DNA of 64,000 nt from Eubacteriales bacterium (GTDB taxonomy: Bacteria; Bacillota; Clostridia; Saccharofermentanales; UBA5734): assembly GCA_028685755.1 (NCBI GenBank), contig JAQUDJ010000006.1:1-64000 (forward strand), in the 5' to 3' direction. The number at the start of each line of letters is the position of its first letter. Within the stretch, counting starts at the first letter, position 1. The notes beneath the pieces were generated by a model. That model did not search any database, was not told where the DNA came from, and saw nothing but the letters and a program-made list of their open reading frames with translations. The translations under genes were made by a program, and so were the position numbers. This document shows, piece by piece, positions 57,712 through 64,000 of the stretch.

Positions 57712-59064
57712 TTATGAAGGCAATAATTCTAAGGTGATGACGGATTTTTCGACGGATGCTCGGTAGACGATTGATCGCACACCCGAGCGTTCACGCAGTT
57801 GAGCTATTAACATGGCTTCGACTGTTTCTTTACTTGGAATATCATTGCCAATGTATAGCAATTCAAGTCTGTTGGGTTCATTATCCTGCAGATCCGCGTC
57901 TGACACAAATGCCCCGATCCGGGCATCGAGTTCATCTATGCTGGCGACAACAAGACCTTGCGAGCGAAAAGATTGCGCGCCATCAGTTTCGGCTAAGGGA
58001 TAGTTTTCGGCGGTCCAAATATGGGATTGCTGCATAATGGCGTCGGAACGCAGAAAATGCACATGAGCTACTTGGTCGTTAGCCCCGCCATCGGGAACCG
58101 GGTCATCATGCGTCACATCGACGTGATAAGGTTGTCCATCGAGCCAGACTAAATTCCAAGCATGATCAACATTATCCGATGTTCCAGTAATCAAAGTCAC
58201 TTCAAAGCCCAAGGCCTGAGTGATGAGTTGAAAAGACTGGGCATACCCTTGGCACAGGGTCAAATGTTCGAGCAACGCACTTGCGGCATTATTATTCTCT
58301 TGATTTAATGTCGTGTCATAGACAATATTTCGAACCAAGATATCGTGGACAGCCATGAGTTGTTGCCAAGGCTCACCGGCATCGGATGCCACATCGGCAA
58401 TCGATCGAGCAGTCGCTAGCAATTGGTCTTGGCGAGATTTCAAGATATCGGCAGTGGCCGTCGCAAAACCTGGTGTATAGCCCATTTCAAGGGTCATCGC
58501 GCTAAAGGTTGGTTCTTCGGTCTGTAGAATTGAATAAGTAATCCGTGCCGAACCGTCGAGCCAGTAGTACTGCGGGTTGCGGCGAAAGACCTGTTCATAG
58601 AGGTCATATACACGGGAGATTAGTTCGTCGCTTTGTGCCTCAGTAAAGCGGTACCGCGTCATCGCCGTATCAAGTACGGCTTTGCCCCGATAGTTGTTTA
58701 ATGCGTCTTGGATCAGACCAGTTACTAAATCATCAAAGTCTTCGCCAGCATCGGCTTTTTGCGTTGATGAAGTCGTTGAATGGGTGGTTGTTTGCGCGGG
58801 TGATCCTGTCGATTCCTCGACAGGATCAATTATCTCTTCGGTCGGTTCGACTTGCTCGATGACCGATTGGATCACTTTTGAGGATTGATCGAGTAATTCG
58901 CCGACCGGTTCTTTAAGCTCAGATAAGTCGGATTTGAATTGGTCTGTCATGCGACAGGCAGTTAAATGACTTGTCAGTAAAGCAAGCAAGAGCATCCAGA
59001 CAATGCGTTTGGACCACTGTCTGGATGCTCTTGCTGAATAATTAATTTTTGGATGCTGCTTCAA
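57712..59064 (-). CDS. Transglutaminase-like domain lipoprotein
   Basis: Lipobox LTAC; ASALLEHLTLCQGYAQSFQLITQALGFEVTLITGTSDNVDHAWNLVWLDGQPYHVDVTHDDP (Cys-His-Asp). Start uncertain: TTG at 59064 or ATG at 58995. Confidence 0.82.
   Translation of the reverse strand: MKQHPKINYSARASRQWSKRIVWMLLLALLTSHLTACRMTDQFKSDLSELKEPVGELLDQSSKVIQSVIEQVEPTEEIIDPVEESTGSPAQTTTHSTTSSTQKADAGEDFDDLVTGLIQDALNNYRGKAVLDTAMTRYRFTEAQSDELISRVYDLYEQVFRRNPQYYWLDGSARITYSILQTEEPTFSAMTLEMGYTPGFATATADILKSRQDQLLATARSIADVASDAGEPWQQLMAVHDILVRNIVYDTTLNQENNNAASALLEHLTLCQGYAQSFQLITQALGFEVTLITGTSDNVDHAWNLVWLDGQPYHVDVTHDDPVPDGGANDQVAHVHFLRSDAIMQQSHIWTAENYPLAETDGAQSFRSQGLVVASIDELDARIGAFVSDADLQDNEPNRLELLYIGNDIPSKETVEAMLIAQLRERSGVRSIVYRASVEKSVITLELLPS
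58985..59035. repeat. 18-bp perfect inverted repeat with 15-nt loop
   Basis: AGCAAGAGCATCCAGACA (58985-59002) / TGTCTGGATGCTCTTGCT (59018-59035). Confidence 0.95.
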
Positions 59065-59074
59065 ATTGGATACC

Positions 59075-59932
59075 TTACCAGCGCTTTTTGTTTTCGAGGT
59101 TGCGGATTTCGTATTGGCCTTTGTACAAGTAAACTGCTTGAATGACTGCAGCCAAAGCAAATGCCCCAAGTGTCAGTAAAAAATATTCCAGTGAATCGAC
59201 TTCATTGTTCATGAAGCTGGGCATTAAAACGAGCAAAACGACTGCCATGACTGCAATATTCATGCTTTTCTTGGTGGCTGCAGTAAAGGTGATCGGCTTG
59301 CCACAGTGCTCACAAGTCATATTCATGTATGTCGGAATGTAAATTTTCCAGCTTTTGACTGGTTTGTGATTGCAAACGTCTTCTGTTTTGTGTTGTGCAT
59401 TGCCTGAGATTACAGGATCAGCAGTCACTGGGCTTGATGATTGCAAATTTTGAGCGGCCTCTGCTCGCTCTTGATCTGAATAGGACTCGTAAAGGGCGAG
59501 CAAGTCAATTTGCTCTTGGCTTAATGCTGAAGTTCCCGCTTGCGCTGCAGCTAATTTAGCCGCTTCGGCTTCGGCTTCGGCCTGAGCCACTTTGGCATCT
59601 GCGACCTCTTTCATCGCGGCAATTTCTTCCGGGGTAAGCACTTTTTCTTGATATTTGCCAAATTGAATTAACAAGTAATAGGCAACCAAGTAGGCCAAAA
59701 TATAGAGCATGAGGATGCCCATATCTAAAGCAAATCCCACAAGCGTACCCGATGCTGTGCCACTTAAAACTTTGAAAAACAGCGACGCAACTAAAACCGC
59801 ATTGAGGGCCCGGTTGACGGAATGCGTCATCATCGACATTTCTAATTCGACACCGCATTTTCGACAAATAAATTTTGGTTTTCTAGCAAAAAGATTGCCT
59901 AAATTAAATTGGGGGGAATGTTTGCAAGCCAT
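59075..59932 (-). CDS. Membrane protein with two CxH-x(n)-CxxCG modules each followed by TM helices
   Basis: CKHSPQFNLGNLFARKPKFICRKCGVELEMS and CNHKPVKSWKIYIPTYMNMTCEHCGKPITFT, each followed by hydrophobic segments. Confidence 0.75.
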   Translation of the reverse strand: MACKHSPQFNLGNLFARKPKFICRKCGVELEMSMMTHSVNRALNAVLVASLFFKVLSGTASGTLVGFALDMGILMLYILAYLVAYYLLIQFGKYQEKVLTPEEIAAMKEVADAKVAQAEAEAEAAKLAAAQAGTSALSQEQIDLLALYESYSDQERAEAAQNLQSSSPVTADPVISGNAQHKTEDVCNHKPVKSWKIYIPTYMNMTCEHCGKPITFTAATKKSMNIAVMAVVLLVLMPSFMNNEVDSLEYFLLTLGAFALAAVIQAVYLYKGQYEIRNLENKKRW

Positions 59933-60002
59933 AGGTGATGAAAGCTCCTTGTTTGTGATAGTCGGCTGTTATTAATGGCGAACAGTTCGTGTTTGGACAC
60001 GG

Positions 60003-60893
60003 TTATTGATTATTTAAAATCCGAACTAGTGGCGAATCTTGACTGAGAATCAAGGTCTTGTCGCCGGTCAGGGCTTTACGCGTCGCGTCAAGTTCGCGGA
60101 CAAAGACATAAAAATCAGCCTTTGCTGGATCATTATACAATGTTTTGAGGATCGCCATATACTCTTCTTCGCCTTCGCCGATTAAGCGCTGGGCTTGCGC
60201 CTTCGCTTCGCCGATGACGATTTCGATTTCTTTGTCGGTTTCATTGCGGATCTTGGCGGCTTCTAGTTCGCCTTCAGCCTTAAACGTTGCGGCCATTTGA
60301 GAGCGCTCAGATATCATTCGGTCATAAACGGCTGCTTCATTGTCACTTGGCAAATCAAAGCGTTTGATTTCGACGGTTTGAATATGGACCCCGTAGCCTT
60401 TGAGTTGTGCTGCTACCTGCTCGGTAATTTGTTTGTTAAGCGATGTGCGTCCTGCCTCCTCATCAGCAATGATCTGATTCTGATTGAGGCTACCCATGAC
60501 GTTTTTGATAACACTGTAAGTACTCGCATCAATACGCTTTTGCATTTCTGTGATATTACCCACGGTCCGAATAAATGTTGTGACGTCTTCGATCGCCCAG
60601 ATTGAATAGCTGTCGACGATCATCGCTTTTTTGTCGGCAGTCAGGACTTCTGAGGGGTTGATATTGTAAATCATTTGTTTATTAGTCAAGCGATTGACAT
60701 CTTGAATAAAAGGCATTTTAACTTTAAGACCTGCATCGAGTTCAATGGCTTGAATCTTTCCAAACTGGGTGACATAAACGAATTCACCTTCATTAACGGT
60801 ATAAAATGAACCCGATAGAATGGCGATAACAATAACTACGACGATAACCGTTAAACCAAGTCGGCCGATTGATTTTGCTGCATTCATGGTCAA
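60003..60893 (-). CDS. hflC: SPFH protease-modulator HflC
   Basis: SFYTVNEGEFVYVTQFGKIQAIELDAGLKVKMPFIQDVNRLTNKQMIYNINPSEVLTADKKAMIVDSYSIWAI. Confidence 0.92.
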   Translation of the reverse strand: MTMNAAKSIGRLGLTVIVVVIVIAILSGSFYTVNEGEFVYVTQFGKIQAIELDAGLKVKMPFIQDVNRLTNKQMIYNINPSEVLTADKKAMIVDSYSIWAIEDVTTFIRTVGNITEMQKRIDASTYSVIKNVMGSLNQNQIIADEEAGRTSLNKQITEQVAAQLKGYGVHIQTVEIKRFDLPSDNEAAVYDRMISERSQMAATFKAEGELEAAKIRNETDKEIEIVIGEAKAQAQRLIGEGEEEYMAILKTLYNDPAKADFYVFVRELDATRKALTGDKTLILSQDSPLVRILNNQ

Positions 60894-61852
60894 TTCACCC
60901 CCGATTCAGTATTCGTACTCGATCCACTTGCGGTGAACGACTCCAACGGCAGGAGCTTTGACGTGCCTGTACTGTCATCGATATATACTTTGACACCCGG
61001 CAAGATGTCTTCAATCATTTCGAGATACATGCGCTGGCGTGTGATCGCCGGGAAATTCTGGTATTCATTAAACATCGCTTGGAACTTGTCTTTTTCACCG
61101 GTAGCGAGGTTGATTTTAGCTTGTTTTGCACCTTCAGCATCTTTGACAATTTTGTCAGCCTGTGCCTGTGCTGCTGGAATTTTTCCGTTTTGATATTCGA
61201 GGGCTTGGTTGATCGCGGTAGCCTTTTGTTGTTTTGCAGTTTCTACATCGCGGAAAGCTTTGGCGACATCTTCTGTCGGCGGCTCTGAGTCATTGATTTT
61301 GACATCGAGAATCATCAGCCCAATATCATTGGTTTGCAAGCTTTCAGTCAGCATTTCTTTGACGTCTGCTTGTATTTGGATTTTGCCAATCGTCAAAACA
61401 TCGTCGATATTGCGTGTCCCGACCACGGCACGCACCGCGCCTTGGATCATATTTTTCAGAATCAGATCCGGGTTATTCGTGGTGTATAGATATTTATACG
61501 GATCGCTAATTTTCCATTCGACGAAAAAATCGATGTTGACGATATTCATATCGCCTGTGATCATATTGCTTTCTTCAGGTACGCTCGTATAGGTACTATC
61601 TTCGTTTTGAAAATAGCCTAGTTCAATTTTCTGGGTCAGGTTGACGGGTAAAATTGTGACGGATTGAATCGGCCACGGTAACTTAATATTTAAACCAGCC
61701 CCCTCGGTTCGCGTATACTTGCCGAACGTCGTGATGACTGCCTGTTCACTCTCAGCAACCGTGAAAACGGTTGAACTGCCAAACGTGATGACGGCTAAAA
61801 TGGCAACCACCACGACAATAAGGGTCGCCATTTGTTTCGGAGTTAGTTTCAT
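60890..61852 (-). CDS. hflK: SPFH protein HflK
   Basis: TVAESEQAVITTFGKYTRTEGAGLNIKLPWPIQSV...IVNIDFFVEWKISDPYKYLY; coupled to hflC by a 4-nt overlap. Confidence 0.9.
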   Translation of the reverse strand: MKLTPKQMATLIVVVVAILAVITFGSSTVFTVAESEQAVITTFGKYTRTEGAGLNIKLPWPIQSVTILPVNLTQKIELGYFQNEDSTYTSVPEESNMITGDMNIVNIDFFVEWKISDPYKYLYTTNNPDLILKNMIQGAVRAVVGTRNIDDVLTIGKIQIQADVKEMLTESLQTNDIGLMILDVKINDSEPPTEDVAKAFRDVETAKQQKATAINQALEYQNGKIPAAQAQADKIVKDAEGAKQAKINLATGEKDKFQAMFNEYQNFPAITRQRMYLEMIEDILPGVKVYIDDSTGTSKLLPLESFTASGSSTNTESGVN

Positions 61853-61870
61853 GCTTTTACCTCTTTTCGA

Positions 61871-62785
61871 TTATTGGCCTAACTCAATCATTTTGTCGAT
61901 CGGTCGGCGAGCGTCACGCATCAATTCATCCGATAAGATAATTTCTTCACCACCAGTTCCAGCGATGGCCCGGTAAACATCCATCAGCGAGGTGATTTTC
62001 ATATTGGGGCAGACGAGTTTTTTGGAGAGCATGTGAAAATGCTTGTCCGGAAATTGGTAGGTGAGATGCTCAGAAATGCTCATTTCAGTGCCGATGATAA
62101 ATTCATTCGCGTCACTTTGGGCTGCAAATTCGAGGATTGCTGAGGTTGAACCAACAAAGTCAGCATGGGCGACAACTTCAGGGACACATTCTGGGTGCAC
62201 GAGTAAAAGCGCACCTGGATGATCTTTCCGAGCATTGATGACATCACGTTCGGTCACACCGGCATGGACATGACAACCACCGAGCCAGAGGTTGATTTTT
62301 TTATCAGGTAATTGGCGTTGAACGTAGTCGCCTAAATTACAATCCGGGATAAACAACATCTCTTTTTCTGGCAAACGCGAAACAATTTTGACGGCTGTCG
62401 AAGAAGTCACGCATACATCACAAACTGCCTTGAGTTCTGCTGTTGTATTGATATACGCGACAATCGGGTGATCTGGATGCTCCTTTTTATACTGACGAAC
62501 GCGTTCTGGTGCGATTTGCTCTGCCATTGGACAGCCAGCATCGGGATGCGCCAAAATCACTTTTTTGTCCGGTGATAATAGTTTAACACCTTCAGCCATA
62601 AAACGGACGCCGGCTAGAACAACCGTCGACTCCGGTGCAAGTTGGGCCTTTTGACTCAAAACAAAAGAGTCTCCTTTGATGTCAGCGACTTCTAATATTT
62701 CAGATGCCTGATAGGTATGTGCAACCAGACATATGTTTTTTTCTTTTTTTAGGGCAATTATTTTGTCCTGGATCTCTCGAATCAT
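61871..62785 (-). CDS. nadA: Quinolinate synthase
   Basis: VVLAGVRFMAEGVKLLSPDKKVILAHPDAGCPMAEQI, VTSSTAVKIV, LVHPECVPEVVAHADFVGSTSAI; start chosen at MIREIQDKI. Confidence 0.95.
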   Translation of the reverse strand: MIREIQDKIIALKKEKNICLVAHTYQASEILEVADIKGDSFVLSQKAQLAPESTVVLAGVRFMAEGVKLLSPDKKVILAHPDAGCPMAEQIAPERVRQYKKEHPDHPIVAYINTTAELKAVCDVCVTSSTAVKIVSRLPEKEMLFIPDCNLGDYVQRQLPDKKINLWLGGCHVHAGVTERDVINARKDHPGALLLVHPECVPEVVAHADFVGSTSAILEFAAQSDANEFIIGTEMSISEHLTYQFPDKHFHMLSKKLVCPNMKITSLMDVYRAIAGTGGEEIILSDELMRDARRPIDKMIELGQ

Positions 62786-62842
62786 AAATCCTCCTGTTGG
62801 TGGTAGTTGCAAACTTTGATTTAAATGTGTTGCGATCGAGCA

Positions 62843-63997
62843 TCAGCCGCCAGCGGCTGTCGCTGGATTAAACCGCGGTCCGGTACGAATCGTTGCGCCA
62901 CCGAGCATTTCATCGTCGCGATAAAAGACGATCAATTGGCCCGGCGTGATTGCCCGCTGTGGTTCTGAAAAGATGACGAGTAATTTGCCATCTGTTTGGA
63001 TATCAATTTGGCAAGGTGCAGGTTTGGCCGAATAGCGGATTTTGGCCGTCATTTGTTGACCATCGGTGACCGGAACGATCCAGTTGATGTGGTCAGCTAA
63101 AAGATAACGGTTGAATAAAGCTTCATTGGGTCCGACAACTAATCGGTTATCTGTTGCATTCTTGTCAATGACGAAGGTCGGTTGGCCAAATGCCCCTAGG
63201 CCTTTGCGTTGGCCAATTGTATAATCAACAACGCCGGTGTGTTGGCCGACGATCTTACCATCGCTGTCATACATCGGGCCAGGTTTGGCAATATCGCCGC
63301 TGTTTTCGCGGAGAAATTCAGTATAGCGGCCGTCAACAAAACAAATCTCTTGGCTGTCGGGTTTGTTATGGATGCGCAGGCCCGCTGCTAATGCAATCGC
63401 GCGAACCTCTGGCTTAGTCAGTTCTCCGAGTGGAAATAATAATTTTGATAATTGTTTTTGCGTCAGCATATAGAGTGCATAGCTTTGATCCTTCCGGTCG
63501 TCGCACCCTTTTCGCAGGTGAAAGAGGCCAGTAGCTGGGTCGAGCGTATTGCGTAAATAATGGCCGGTTGCAACGAAATCAAAACCATATGCATCGGCTT
63601 TTTCTAATAATTCTTCAAACTTGATTGAACGATTGCACTCGACACAAGGATTAGGCGTTAACCCTTGGCGATAAGCCTCGACAAAAGGCGTGATCACTTT
63701 CTCTTCAAAGGACCGTTTCATATTGAAGGTATGGTGTTCAACCCCTATTGCATGACATACGCGCCGCGCATCTTCAACGCTTTCTAAAGAACAGCAAGCT
63801 CGTGAAACATATTCGTCTTCGTTTTGTCGATCAAATAACTTTAAAGTCACACCGGTGACCTCATAGCCTTGGCGTTGTAAAAGGACTGCGGCTACCGAAG
63901 AATCAACTCCGCCGCTCATCGCGACAAGCACCCGTTTGCCATGATGCGGGTCGAGCGGCTGATCGGCTGCTGCTGAGGTATCCTGAGGTTTGGTCAT
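62843..63997 (-). CDS. mnmA: tRNA-specific 2-thiouridylase
   Basis: VLVAMSGGVDSSVAAVLLQRQGYEVTGVTLKLF, TPNPCVECNRSIKFEELL, QEICFV, GQRKGLG. Confidence 0.96.
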   Translation of the reverse strand: MTKPQDTSAAADQPLDPHHGKRVLVAMSGGVDSSVAAVLLQRQGYEVTGVTLKLFDRQNEDEYVSRACCSLESVEDARRVCHAIGVEHHTFNMKRSFEEKVITPFVEAYRQGLTPNPCVECNRSIKFEELLEKADAYGFDFVATGHYLRNTLDPATGLFHLRKGCDDRKDQSYALYMLTQKQLSKLLFPLGELTKPEVRAIALAAGLRIHNKPDSQEICFVDGRYTEFLRENSGDIAKPGPMYDSDGKIVGQHTGVVDYTIGQRKGLGAFGQPTFVIDKNATDNRLVVGPNEALFNRYLLADHINWIVPVTDGQQMTAKIRYSAKPAPCQIDIQTDGKLLVIFSEPQRAITPGQLIVFYRDDEMLGGATIRTGPRFNPATAAGG

Positions 63998-64000
63998 GTT

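Noticed and set aside
1-64000. Many short ORFs in the track (60-170 aa) antisense to or nested in large genes
   Set aside because: They overlap well-supported genes on the opposite strand or in another frame and show low-complexity Arg/Ser-rich or otherwise non-protein-like translations without recognisable motifs.
1-64000. CRISPR arrays, rRNA, tRNA, prophage or integrase/transposase genes
   Set aside because: No regularly spaced repeats, rRNA-like blocks, clear tRNA cloverleafs or mobile-element proteins were recognised; tRNA absence should be confirmed with a dedicated scan.

Overview
This 64 kb window looks like chromosomal sequence from a Clostridia-type (Bacillota) anaerobe. It is densely coding and mostly minus-strand. 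It carries housekeeping and fermentation genes: fba, valS with a T-box leader, pgi, a TIGR03960/TIGR03936/RNase G block, speA/speB-like genes, an SbcCD/YhaNO-like pair, a pab operon, NfnAB, ferritin, type III glutamine synthetase, glf, malQ, a MarR plus heterodimeric ABC exporter operon, ptb-buk, hflKC, nadA and mnmA. The only clear accessory insert is an AT-rich AbiEi/AbiEii module (about 7.7-9.39 kb). It lies against a frameshifted, truncated SDR gene whose start overlaps the valS stop. The most unusual items are: (1) an NrdD-like protein with an ATP-cone that appears to lack the active-site Cys loop, the C-terminal zinc site and the glycyl-radical motif; (2) the nearby RNase E/G homolog, which ends just before the Zn-link; (3) a membrane protein with a duplicated CxH...CxxCG module next to a transglutaminase lipoprotein and HflKC; (4) an 18-bp perfect inverted repeat over that lipoprotein's signal-peptide codons; (5) a dispersed intergenic TGGTGCCAGGCAC palindrome family; (6) a terminator-like hairpin in the glnN leader; (7) a His-rich tail on a MarR regulator. 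No rRNA, tRNA, CRISPR array, prophage or transposase was recognised. All assignments come from reading motifs and the supplied ORFs; no database search was run.
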